DNA of 40,925 nucleotides from Myxococcales bacterium. Lineage in GTDB: Bacteria; Myxococcota_A; UBA9042. The stretch's first letter is position 1. Each line of letters starts with the position of its first letter. The notes beneath the pieces were generated by a model that searched no databases, was not told the origin of the DNA, and was given only the letters and a program-made list of their open reading frames with translations. The stretch is from assembly GCA_023954815.1 (NCBI GenBank), contig JAGSHB010000032.1, forward strand, positions 1-40,925, given 5' to 3'. Positions 10,001 to 19,200 of the stretch are shown here, in pieces. The position numbers and the translations under genes are program-made.

Positions 10001-10161
10001 GGCAGCTCACCGTGGACATGCGTCGGCGTTGCATCGGCAGCACCGCTGTGCGTCAACAGCATGAAAAGCAAGGAAAACCCAATGGTAATCCGAGCTAGGG
10101 CTAGCCCTGTTTTGATAGGTAGGGTATTGCAAGCCCCAGCTTGCACGGCACGGCGTGACAT
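7012..10161 (-). CDS. Secreted N-acetylmuramoyl-L-alanine amidase with MYXO-CTERM-like tail
   Basis: This amidase should cut the bond between muramic acid and L-Ala in peptidoglycan. The 1,049-residue product has a signal peptide (about 1-44), then a split Amidase_3 domain: zinc ligands His184 (SPGHG), Glu213 (NAEA) and His465 (SWHSN), and catalytic Glu548 (VLVEG). Between them, at about 250-394, is an inserted domain resembling the golvesin/Xly carbohydrate-binding type. A fibronectin-III-like segment follows (about 595-685), then a glutamine-amidotransferase-like alpha/beta segment. The end has DAG-rich linkers and a GCGC motif, a hydrophobic segment and an RRRWR cluster, resembling the MYXO-CTERM signal that myxosortase processes for surface anchoring. 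Ten further residues follow the Arg cluster, which is unusual. The ATG at 10161 was chosen over 10344 because GGAGG lies 5 bases upstream and because the longer form overlaps rseP. Confidence 0.9.
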   Translation of the reverse strand: MSRRAVQAGACNTLPIKTGLALARITIGFSLLFMLLTHSGAADATPTHVHGELPAHLTEVSREIQAPWATVRLEVDWRQRRWLEEATVEAVSWYYIQVLRSWDVRHVRLLIDTTDWVGRQEQTARWQSITTAIMPRPPVPKRPWETRQASPPRRSPAPAVLGQPWVGAAKGALSGKTVYLSPGHGWYWNTKLKRWTAQRPNTHDIVEDFVNAEAATHYLVPLLRNAGATVVGVRELDRQPNMALIDDSSVSGYGETGAWQTGQGAGFAGKKSPYSGSVNPFALGSYRATKVSGGKPTAVATWTMKVKKPGLYTVYVGYTAGNNRAADAHYEVIDGGGSHSLRIDQRRHGQTWTALGQYWFKDKAVVRLHNDSKGQTDKYVVADVVRIGGGMGEIIRGNGKPPASGPTSERPRWEECSRYYAQYAGAPSVVWNASTTDNNDDVSARSRFAAWHHETGEDAVYLSWHSNAASGPARGTSTYVYGPNKPNGSKNYQGVKGSTALGTHVQNSLVADIRAQFDPAWKDRGLYSAYFGEVNPSHNPEMPAVLVEGAFHSTKADADFLREPRFRHAMARAMVKGIIKYFAERDKTPVLLPPSAPTDVRLTSDGVLTWKLGKSSSLLGDSATSFVVQQSADGRAFDAGLVVKSTTATLTMPKNNKPLFARVVALNAGGASLPSSVVGASAGCGTGAEVLWVDGFTRLQASQLPVEKMTPWDLGSVQRLRQDEVNTFDYAAEWVDALAISGRAVTGMARSGFASAPIPQSVRLVVWAAGEQSTNDGVLIASERHRLTEWLQLGGGRSVILSGSEVMWALDKKGSKASADWLATWFGARYEDDDAGVYSIAPAAGSTLAWAGGSFDDGTHHAYNVDWPDVLKLSGATAVLSYTGGAGVAAAHYQVGDAATLLLGFPVAALYPTSTRRGLVAAMLTMLKTPAAAKAGCGAAVADGADSDAGATDAGTTDAGTPTTDAGSRSGDGGATSLDGLGQLDGWTVDGGAGGDLSRVPPDDGCGCNISSGARRLDSAPWWLLALCLSVLFYRRRWRCVRVHCDLSR

Positions 10162-10272
10162 GGCTGCCTCCGGTAGACGCAGGGCATATCCTATCTGTCT
10201 GCGGGTTTCCACTGCCCTGGCCGTGCGCCACCGCTGTTGCAGACTATGCTGGCCATGTGGCGCGTGCGCCCC

Positions 10273-10276
10273 GGAG
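10273..10276 (+). promoter_or_regulatory. Ribosome binding site setting the rseP start
   Basis: GGAG lies 5 bases before the ATG at 10282. Earlier in-frame starts (TTG at 10237, ATGs at 10246 and 10255) lack a comparable site, so 10282 is preferred. Confidence 0.6.
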
Positions 10277-10281
10277 CGTCG

Positions 10282-12012
10282 ATGTTTGTCTTTCACTTTC
10301 TCTTGCTGCTCGTCCCCCTCGTGTTCTTTCATGAGTTGGGCCACTTCCTTGTGGCGCGGTGGATGGGCGTACGCGTTTTGTCTTTTTCGATCGGGTTTGG
10401 TCCCGTCGTCTTCGAGTGGGAGTCGGGCGGCACTCAGTACGCCGTGCGTGCCCTGCCACTTGGCGGATTTGTTCGCATGCTCGGTGAAGACGCGCCCGGG
10501 GAAGACAACGAGTCAAGCGGCGGGCCGCCGGAACCCGACAGCTTCGCCGCAAAAGCGGTCTGGCGTCGTGCGCTTATTGTCGCCGCTGGTCCGATCGCCA
10601 ATTTCATCTTGCCCATGGTTATTTTGCTCGTCGGCTCGTTGATGATGGACGGTCAGGTCATCTCAAGTCGCATCGGAACGGTCTTGCCTGGTGGCCCTGC
10701 AGAGCGAGCGGGCTTGGTCACCGGGGATAAGATCGTCGAGGTCGATGGCGAAGAGGTACGTCATTTTCGAGATCTGCAGCGTGTCATCGCTGCCAGGCCA
10801 GATCAGAAAGTGACCGCGTTGATCGAGCGCAATGGCAAGAAGATCCGTCTAAGTCTGACGCCAGAGGCCAAGGTCGATGCGCGTCTGCCGGAGATCGGCA
10901 TCGTTGATCGCGTGGGACGCATCCAGGTCTTACCGGACACCCAATCTGCCATCGTCGCCGTCTCGCCCGATTCTGCGGCGTGGGCTGCAGGGCTACGCAG
11001 CGGCGATCGCATTGTCTCGATCGGCGGCGCAAAGACCCCCGGATATTGGCAGGCAGCAGAGGCGCTGGCGCAAGCGCGCGGCACGACTGTCTCGTTGACC
11101 GTCCAGAATCTGAAGCGGGGAAAGAAGCCCGATGCGCCGATGCACGACAAGGACCACCCCAAAACGCTGACCCTGGCCGTGCCTGCCGGTGATGCGGACG
11201 TTGGGGTTCATCCCGCTCAGGCGGTCGTGGGGCGCGTGGAGCCGGATACGCCAGCGGCCAAGGCGGGCCTGCTTGTCGGCGACGAGCTGACCGCTATCAA
11301 CGGAAAAGAAATAGGCAGCTTCTTCGCCCTCGTCGACGTGATTCGGAAGCCCTACGACAAGGCCCGCGGCGCAGAGGAAAACCTGGGTCTGGAGGGTGAG
11401 GAGCTCCTGACGCGGCTCAACGCCGCACTCAGCGAGCCCTTTGCGGTGACGTACCGCCGACTGGAGGCAGGCAGTGTTGTCACAAAGACCGCGAGCCTGC
11501 GTATGGATGTCGCCATCGACAAGCGCACCAAGCGCCCGAGGCTGCAGTTGGGCCTAGGTCCCGCCCAGCGTTATGAAGCGCCCGAGCGCATCGCCAATCC
11601 TGCGCCCATCCCGTACGCCTGGGAGCGCATGCACACCGAGATGGGCGAGGCGATCAAGGTCACCGGCCTCACCGTTGTTGGTTTGTTTCGCGGCCGGGTG
11701 CCCATGAAGGAGGTCGGCGGCCCCATCTTCATGGCCCAGCTCGCTTCGAAGACCGCAGATCTGGGCTGGGGATACTTCTTCCGACTCATGGTGTGGCTCA
11801 GTATCAACCTCGCCATCTTGAACCTGCTACCGATTCCCCTGGTGGACGGCGGGCACCTCCTTTTCCTGGCGATCGAGGCCGTCAAACGTGAGCCGGTGAC
11901 GCTGCGCACACGCATGATCGCGAGCTATGTGGGGATGGGCTTTATCTTTTTCGTCTTTGTGATGGTCATGAAAAACGATGTCGAGCGCCTGATCGAGAGC
12001 TTCGTTCAATAG
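10282..12012 (+). CDS. rseP: RseP-like site-2 intramembrane metalloprotease
   Basis: RseP cuts transmembrane segments of anti-sigma factors and leftover signal peptides in the inner membrane. The 576-residue product has the zinc motif HELGH at 17-21 inside the first membrane helix, GPIANF at about 103-108, and NLLPIPLVDGG at about 514-524 with the third zinc ligand Asp522. Two more helices flank that region. The periplasmic part seems to hold three PDZ domains, beginning near 130, 222 and 313, where E. coli RseP has two. The protein is longer than the usual 450 residues. It is transcribed divergently from the amidase with a 120-base gap and lies 22 bases before tsaB. No anti-sigma factor is nearby, so the substrate cannot be read from context. 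Confidence 0.93.
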   Translation: MFVFHFLLLLVPLVFFHELGHFLVARWMGVRVLSFSIGFGPVVFEWESGGTQYAVRALPLGGFVRMLGEDAPGEDNESSGGPPEPDSFAAKAVWRRALIVAAGPIANFILPMVILLVGSLMMDGQVISSRIGTVLPGGPAERAGLVTGDKIVEVDGEEVRHFRDLQRVIAARPDQKVTALIERNGKKIRLSLTPEAKVDARLPEIGIVDRVGRIQVLPDTQSAIVAVSPDSAAWAAGLRSGDRIVSIGGAKTPGYWQAAEALAQARGTTVSLTVQNLKRGKKPDAPMHDKDHPKTLTLAVPAGDADVGVHPAQAVVGRVEPDTPAAKAGLLVGDELTAINGKEIGSFFALVDVIRKPYDKARGAEENLGLEGEELLTRLNAALSEPFAVTYRRLEAGSVVTKTASLRMDVAIDKRTKRPRLQLGLGPAQRYEAPERIANPAPIPYAWERMHTEMGEAIKVTGLTVVGLFRGRVPMKEVGGPIFMAQLASKTADLGWGYFFRLMVWLSINLAILNLLPIPLVDGGHLLFLAIEAVKREPVTLRTRMIASYVGMGFIFFVFVMVMKNDVERLIESFVQ

Positions 12013-12034
12013 CTGTCCTCTGGTTGGAGCCCTC

Positions 12035-12727
12035 ATGCGCGTACTTGCCGTTAGCTCATCGAGTCCCCTGCAGACGGTTGCGGTGGCCGTCGATGACGTT
12101 GTTGTAGCCGAAATCGAACAACCCTTTGTTCGCCGTGCGCCCAGGCGCGTGCTTGCTGACATTCATCAAATGTTGGCTGCCGCAGGACTCGCACTCACAG
12201 ATATCGATCTTTTGGCCGCGGACACTGGCCCCGGTTCGTTCACGGGAATTCGCGCGGGGTTAGCGACCGTCCGAGCGCTGGGTTTTGCCAATCAGATCCC
12301 CTGTGTGGGCGTCGGATCACTCGCGATTATGGCCGCTGACGCCCCGTTGGCGGGCGAGACGACGACGGACGTCTGGATGCTGCTGCCCTCTCGCCGGACC
12401 ACCTGCTTTGTTCTTCCGTTGCAGGGTGCCCCAACAGGCCCGCCAGTAGAGATCGCCTACCCAGACCTTGCCGCCCATCTGCCGAAATCTGCCCGCCTTA
12501 TCGGGCCCGCACCGGCCTTGTCGGCTGCGAATTCCGCACACCCGGACCACTTTCAGTGCCGACGGCATGATGGTCCGCGCGCAAGTTCGCTCGCGCGGAT
12601 GGCCGCCACGCTTCAAGCAGGCGCTTGGTCAACCCTCACGCCGTGTTATATCGCCTCGACGGATGCGGAACGGAACACGGGTATCTATGTCGAAGCTGCC
12701 GTCATTCCAGCGCTAGCCCGTAGGTAG
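12035..12727 (+). CDS. tsaB: tRNA threonylcarbamoyladenosine protein TsaB
   Basis: TsaB is the scaffold partner of TsaD in making the universal t6A modification at position 37 of ANN-decoding tRNAs. The 230-residue product has the ASKHA-fold N-terminal strand pattern and the signature GPGSFTGIRAGLA at 65-77, typical of TsaB. Length matches the family (E. coli 231). A GGAG site lies 5 bases before the ATG. It follows rseP by 22 bases and is likely co-transcribed with it. The C-terminal half is less conserved than the N-terminal half, as is normal in TsaB. It is a housekeeping gene, so its position before the peptide locus need not be functional. Confidence 0.9.
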   Translation: MRVLAVSSSSPLQTVAVAVDDVVVAEIEQPFVRRAPRRVLADIHQMLAAAGLALTDIDLLAADTGPGSFTGIRAGLATVRALGFANQIPCVGVGSLAIMAADAPLAGETTTDVWMLLPSRRTTCFVLPLQGAPTGPPVEIAYPDLAAHLPKSARLIGPAPALSAANSAHPDHFQCRRHDGPRASSLARMAATLQAGAWSTLTPCYIASTDAERNTGIYVEAAVIPALARR

Positions 12728-12813
12728 GCCGAAACCGTCGATTAACCTTTTGGGTCCGAGCGGCAACCTACATATGAGACGCTGCGTCCTCCGCGACCAC
12801 GTCAGGAGAATCG

Positions 12814-13089
12814 ATGAAATATAGATTGCACCCAGGCGCTGCGCACCGTGAGGTGGCTGGTGAGTTCTTCGTCATCACAGCGGACCGCGCGCTGCATCAG
12901 TTGACCAACCCAACAGCGGCGACGATTTTTCGCACCCTGCGCGATGCCGCCGAGCCCGCGACGTTGAGCGCTGTTGCAGAGAGACTCACGCACGATTTCG
13001 AGGTCGAACAACCCCGTGCAATCGCGGACACACAGACGTTTTTGAGCACGCTGATCGAGCGGCAAATCGTAGAGTCGGTGTCGGATTGA
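12814..13089 (+). CDS. PqqD-like peptide-binding protein (RRE)
   Basis: This 91-residue protein has the size and pattern of PqqD, the RiPP recognition element that binds a precursor leader and presents it to a radical SAM enzyme. Features are an N-terminal beta strand, the segment VITADRALHQLTNPTAATIF that matches the PqqD 'l.. ...h.LN.ta..i..' core, and helices ending in a Phe-Leu-rich stretch (FLSTLIERQIV). An AGGAG site is 5 bases before the ATG. Gap to tsaB is 86 bases, so it may start its own transcript. Its likely partners are the putative precursor at 20361 and the radical SAM enzyme at 21458, seven kilobases downstream past the giant lipoprotein gene. Stand-alone PqqD-like proteins also occur with HprK-like kinases. 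The family call is firm; the partner is inference. Confidence 0.85.
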   Translation: MKYRLHPGAAHREVAGEFFVITADRALHQLTNPTAATIFRTLRDAAEPATLSAVAERLTHDFEVEQPRAIADTQTFLSTLIERQIVESVSD

Positions 13090-13278
13090 GCCGGTCGTTC
13101 GGTATCGGGGGATGAGCCATTGCGGCAATGTTCAAGAATTGGCAATCTATCGCGCGGACTGACCGCCTATCAGGGGGTTGCTTTGCGGCCTCCCCCGTAG
13201 GAGCCTGCCGCTGTCCCACGTGTCGCCCCCCGGTGACCCGATCGCATCAATGTCACGCCAGTGACTGAGGAAAAGCGT

Positions 13279-16200
13279 ATGAGAGTCATGAGTCTGGAAG
13301 CCCAGCTTCGCGTTGCAGCCATCCTGATTGTCGCCCTGGCGGCGGGATGTAGCACGAGCGATTCGGCCACCCCTGGGCCAGACGGGTTCGCTGATTCGAT
13401 CATTGATACCAATGACGGCGGCATCGTTGACACTGACGGGACCGATGCCGGCCCTGGCGTTGATACGCAGAACCAAGCGCAGGTTGATTTCCACCTGAAG
13501 CTCAAGACAGATGAAGTGCTGAAGGGCTCTGATAGCGTGATTCTGCCGACGACGCAGGACACAGAGCCAGATGAGGGCTTTCAGGCCGACGTCGTGGTCA
13601 CCGGAACCAACCTCGCCGAGGGGACTGAAATCACGGTCACTGTCGCAGGAAAGGCGGCGGGCAGCGGCACATTGAGCCAGGGTAGCGTGACGATCACCAA
13701 GGTCACTATCCCTTGTTCAGCAGTCGCTAGCTCCATTGTGGTCTCCGTGGCCAACGGTCCAAGCAAGACAAAGAGCGCGTTGGTAAACTGCAGCAACGCC
13801 TGCACCGCCAGCCTCACGAAGCCGGCCGACTGCCACACGACGGACGCAGACCCCAACAAGGACGGCTTCCAGGTCGCACTTGAGGTCGAGACCACGACGC
13901 CCGATTGCAGCCACGCTTACATCAAATTCACCGGCACGGACGGTACAGCCAGTGAGTCCGACAAGGTCGCGCTCAGTGGTCAGAGCAAAGTAACGGTCGT
14001 GGTTACGTTGGCCGCCAACGCCACAGGGCTGTCCAACGCCAGCGCTCAGGTTCAGGCCATCGTTGAAGATCAGGCTTTTCCTGAGCGTCCCAAGGGCACC
14101 TCACTTGAGCACACTGTCAAATTGACGACGGAGGCGCCTGTTCTTCAGATCCTCCAGCCTTCAGCTGCGACCGTCACGCTCGCTGACGACGCGAACGGCA
14201 ATCCCGTCGATGGTATCCAGCTCAACATCGTCGGCACTGCCTCGACCATGCAGCCGCTGGAGCCCGTCGAGGTGACCGTCAACGGTGTTGACGCCGGCAA
14301 AGCCAACATTGGCGCTGATGGTAACAGCTTCAAAACCACTCTGACGTTCGACAAATCCCAGGCCTACAAGATCGAGGTCAAGGGTACCAACAGCTGTGGT
14401 CTCTCCGGTGCGACGGACAAGACCATCACTGCATTCGTCGATCAGACAGCCCTCGTGATTTCGCAGCCCACGCCAAACGCGGTGCTGTTGGCCAAGAATG
14501 ACGGGGACACCAAGACGCCCGCGACCTACGAGACCAACGTCATCGTCAATGTCGCTAAGGGGACGCCGGGTGACACGGTCTCCGTCTTTTGCCGCACCAA
14601 CGCCGTTGGCAGCGCGTTCGAAAAGACCCCCGTCGGCACCGCCACTTATCCTGCAGGCGCTTCTGGCGTCTCTGTGCTCGCAGCGCTCGACACCGACGTG
14701 CTCGGCACAGCGATCGTATGCCGCGCATCCATTGATGGCGCGAACCCAGCGAGCAGCCCAGAGATCGCGTTTGTGGTTGGCTTGCCAGCCCCGTGCTTGA
14801 AAGTGCTGCTGCCGACCAAGAATGCTGCAGTGAAGGGGGCCGCCTTGCCCTTGACTGTCACGGCTACAAACCTCGACGGCCGCGTCGTTGAGGCCAAACT
14901 GTCCGTGAAGGGCGGCAGCACCTTCGTGGACGCGCCAGTGGGTAAGATTTCTCAGGGCTCGATGACGGTGAACGTCTCCCTGCAGAAGGGGAACCCCGCA
15001 GTTGCGTTGCCGGATGGCACTTATGTTCTCACGCTGGGCGCGAGCGATGCTTTTGGTAACCTAGCCAAAGAGTCGGTGTGCAGCGATTTGACGCGTACCT
15101 TCACGCTCGACAATACCGGGCCAAAGGTCGCGATTACTGCACCGACGAAAACGTCGCTTGACCCGGTGGTCGATGCAGATACCGACGCCAAGACGCCTGG
15201 CTACCAGACGAACGTCTCGATCAGCGTTTCGGGTGAAACCGGCGAGTCGATCGTGTGTCTGACCGTCGGAGCATTTAACGCACCTTGCCAAAAGGTCACT
15301 GGCGCTGGCTCGGTCACCTTTAGCAGCGTCTCGCTCCAGCCTGGGGCAAACTCGCTGGTGGTCACCGCCACAGATTCTCTCGGCAACAAGACGACCAATT
15401 CGCCTGCTACAGTCACCTTGATTTCCAATGCGGTCGTGGTGTCTTGGCTCGACCCGGCCTCCAACAAGGCCATCGCGTCGGATACAATCACGGTCAAGGC
15501 TAAGATTTCGAACCAGAAAGATGGAACCGCCATCACTGGGGCGAAGGTTGTGGTCTACGTCGGTGGCAAGGCGCAGCCAGCGGTCTCGGTGACCGAGTCC
15601 GCCGGTGGTCAGTACTCGGCCACCGTCGCTGGCCTCACCACAGGCAAGAACACGATCCAGTTTGTGGCTACGCCCGCCGGCGGCGGAGTCGAGGGCGTGT
15701 CGCCGCTACTCACGATCACCTACAAGGTCGGAACACCGACGGTGACGATCACGTCGCCGAGCGACAAGACCAGTTTCAACATCGCCTCGTCTGCCTGCTT
15801 GGTCACTTCCAAGGACTGCAAGACGAGCGCACAGATCCAAACGTCGAACGCCGCTGACGGCTCAGCTGTCGAGTTGAACGTCACCTGTGGCAGCAGCAAA
15901 AAGACCTTCAAAGGTAGCGTGAAAGCCGGAAAGGCAACGATCGCTGACGTCATCTTCACGCACGGTCAGTCGTGCACCGCAATCGCCACGGTGACGGATG
16001 AAGCTGGCCAGTCAGCCGACTCGTCCTCCATTGGTGTGTCGGTGGACCGCGTCGCTCCTGTCATTGCCTCACTCAACCCCAGCAAGACCTCCTTCCTGAG
16101 CGGCGACGACTTCAACAGCAATCCAGCCGATGGCATCCAAATCAACTTGAGCGCATCGGTGAGCGGCCTCGCAAAGGATGCGCCGATTAGCCTTGAGGTC

Positions 16201-19200
16201 TACGACGACGACGGCAAGAAGGTGAAGACCTACACCTCGAAGCCCCACCCCGCCATTCCAGAGACATCGTTCGCTTCTGTGGATTTCGAGCAAGTGACCC
16301 TGCCAGACGGTTTCAAGCTCAAGCTGAAATTCGCCACGGCTGATGCTGCTGGCAACAAGACCACCCTAGACAAGACGGTAAGCTCAGTCGCAAACGCGCC
16401 GGAAGTGCGGCTGACAAGCCCACCCTACATTGAGACGAAGAGCTGCACATCGAACGCGGCATGTGGTGTTGGCGTCTGCGTCGGTGGCAAATGTGCGACC
16501 GGTTGGAACAAGCTGTCGAGTCGCATCATCGGATTTTCGACGCTCGGCCTGCTTCCCGGCTCGAAAGCCCGGGTCTGCTCCAACAACGCCTCTGTCACCG
16601 GCAATGGTGCGTGCGCGACTCCTGGCTTCAACGCCGTCGCAGCGTCAGCTCAGATCGAGGTGACCGGCGGACTAGTCGATGTTTCGTCGCTCAAAGACGG
16701 TGACCACACCTTCATCGTCGAAGTCATCTTGCCCAACCTCAACGAGGGCGTGGCGGGCAATTGGGTATCTTCGACCAAGTCGCCCTTGGGCGTGACGGTC
16801 AGGAGCCGTCGCATCGTTGTCGACACGGTCGCACCTAGCATCAAGTCGATTCTCGCGCCGTCGAAGCCCGGAGTGCCCACTGGATGTCTGGCTGCGGCCT
16901 CGCAGACAGACACGAACGAGAAGCTCCCTGGTGGCACATTCAGCTTTGCAGCGACGACCACTGGTGAGAGCGCGAACATCACGATTTTCAACGGTAGCAA
17001 GAAAGTGGGCTCACAGGATGCGAGTGGCGCAACCACTGGTGTCGCCGTCACGCTTCCTGCAGGAAAGGTCGCGCTGAAGGCGATGGCTACAGACGCCGTC
17101 GGCAACGAGAGCGCAGCGTTTGATGTCGGTTCATTCACCGTCAACACAGTGGCGCCCATCGGTCAGTTTGTGCAGCCCAACAAAGCCGTATTGGTCAAGG
17201 GTGACGCTCTGGACGTGAAGTTTACGAGTTCTTCCAACGACGTGGAAGGTACGGCCTTGGTTCTGTCTGACGCAGGAAAGGTCGTTGGCACCGAGACCAT
17301 GACGAAGGGCGTCGCCACGTTCGCGCACGCGACGCACAAGGCGCTAAGCGACGGGACACACACCTTGACCGCCAAGCTGGTCGATACCTGTGGCAACGAG
17401 GTCAAAGTCGGCACGGTACCTTCCGAAATCAAGGTCGACACGACTGAGCCCACCGCGACCATCACGGCCCCCACTCAGGGACAGGTCTTCGGCGACAATG
17501 ACGATGCTAGCGCGTCCGCTGGCGGCTACCAGGTCAATCTCACCTTCGGGACGGCCAGTGGTGCCGCAACCTGGAAGGTCGATTTGGGCTCCGAGTGCGA
17601 CGCCACCTACAAGAACTGCAGCGGCTTCAAGTCGGTTGGTGCTGGCAAGGTCACCAACGCTGACGGCAACGAGCCAACCGTCGCTGTGACCATTCCCTTC
17701 GGCAAGTCCGACAACTTCGTCGCTCGGGTGACAGTCACCGACGATAGCGGCAATACGGCGTCGGTCGATCGCGGCTTCAAGGTCAAGCTGACCGGCTGCA
17801 AGGTCCTGCTGACCGGCCTACCAGCCTCCGGCAAGATCAATACCCAGTTCTGCCCGACCAAGGGCAGCGATTGCGCCAGCGTGAAGCTCAACCTGACTGC
17901 TGAGTACCTGGGCCCGTGCGGCAACGTGACCGAGGTGCGCTTGCTCAAGGGTTCTGCGACCGCCGCGTCCGCGACGCCAAGCGACTCCAAAGCCTCCCTG
18001 ACCCTGGATGTGAAGGACGGCGACGATACGAAGATTGAGGCGCTGGTGTTTGCCAAGAAGAAGCAGAATGGCTCGTCGGGCGCCACGAGTTTGCGTGTTG
18101 ACCTGTCCAATCCGAAGGTCGCCTTTGTTGCCACAAAGGTGCTTGGGTTCGACACCGCTGCCTCGGGCGCTACGGCGAACTACGGCGCTTCTGCCGACCA
18201 GGACAATGCTCAGAATGGTACTCAGGTTCACGCCGCGGTCCTGATCACGGACGGCAGCGTCGCTGGCGGGCAGATCACCAAACTCGAGAACACTCAGGGT
18301 TCGGCGACCACGCTCTCCTCGGCACTCAAGCTTCCGTTTGCTTTGTCCGGCACGGCCAAACAGCAGGTCGAAATCAAGTTCATCTCTCTGCCTACCGACG
18401 CCACGTCGAAGGTCACCGTCACGGTGGCCGACGCCATGGGCAACGTCGGTTCCGCGAGCTTTACCGCCATCACCGATGCCGTCGGCCCGGCTGCTCCCAC
18501 CCTGGGAGACATCACAGCGGCCGACGTCAATCCACGTCGTCCCTTCGTGAAGTTGAAGTTCAAGGCTGTCGCTGATAACGGCTCGACGGGGTCGGCCGCG
18601 AAGAGCTACGAGGTCCGCTACTCACGGAGCAATATCGCCTCGGCGACGGACTTTGATAAAGCCTGTGATGCCGCCTCACTGACGGCGAGTACGATTTCCG
18701 CTCCGAAGGCGCCCGGCGCCGACGAAGTGCTGACGGTCGAGGGCCCAGATGGTCGTGCATACGACGATTCGTGCAAGTTCGCCACGATGACCGACAACGG
18801 TGCGTCCAAGTTCTACTTCGCTGTTCGGGCAATTGACGCGGCAGGAAACAAGGGCGCCATCAGTAATGTGGTGTCGACCTCGGATGTGCGTCTGCGCTAC
18901 GCCAAGCTGACCGCAACCGTGTCGCCCTACAAGAGCAACTTCGCTTTCGCGTACCCCTACCCAATCGGCGACTTCAACGGTGACGGAAAGCAGGATGCCG
19001 CCGTGGCAGGCATCTTCGGCGCGCGCCTCTGTGTGCTCTTCGGTCACGCGGACAAGGACGGCATTGTCGGGGATTACGACATCACTGCGCAGACCGGCGC
19101 TTCGCACGCCTGCCTGAATAACACCACGTTGGTCGGCCTGTTGATCGCGTCTGCGGTCGACGTCAACGGCGATGGCTTCGACGATCTCGTCGTCGATGCA

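Noticed and set aside
12769-12776. Possible -10 box before the PqqD-like gene
   Set aside because: The bases are AT-rich but only half match the consensus and no good -35 box stands at the right distance.
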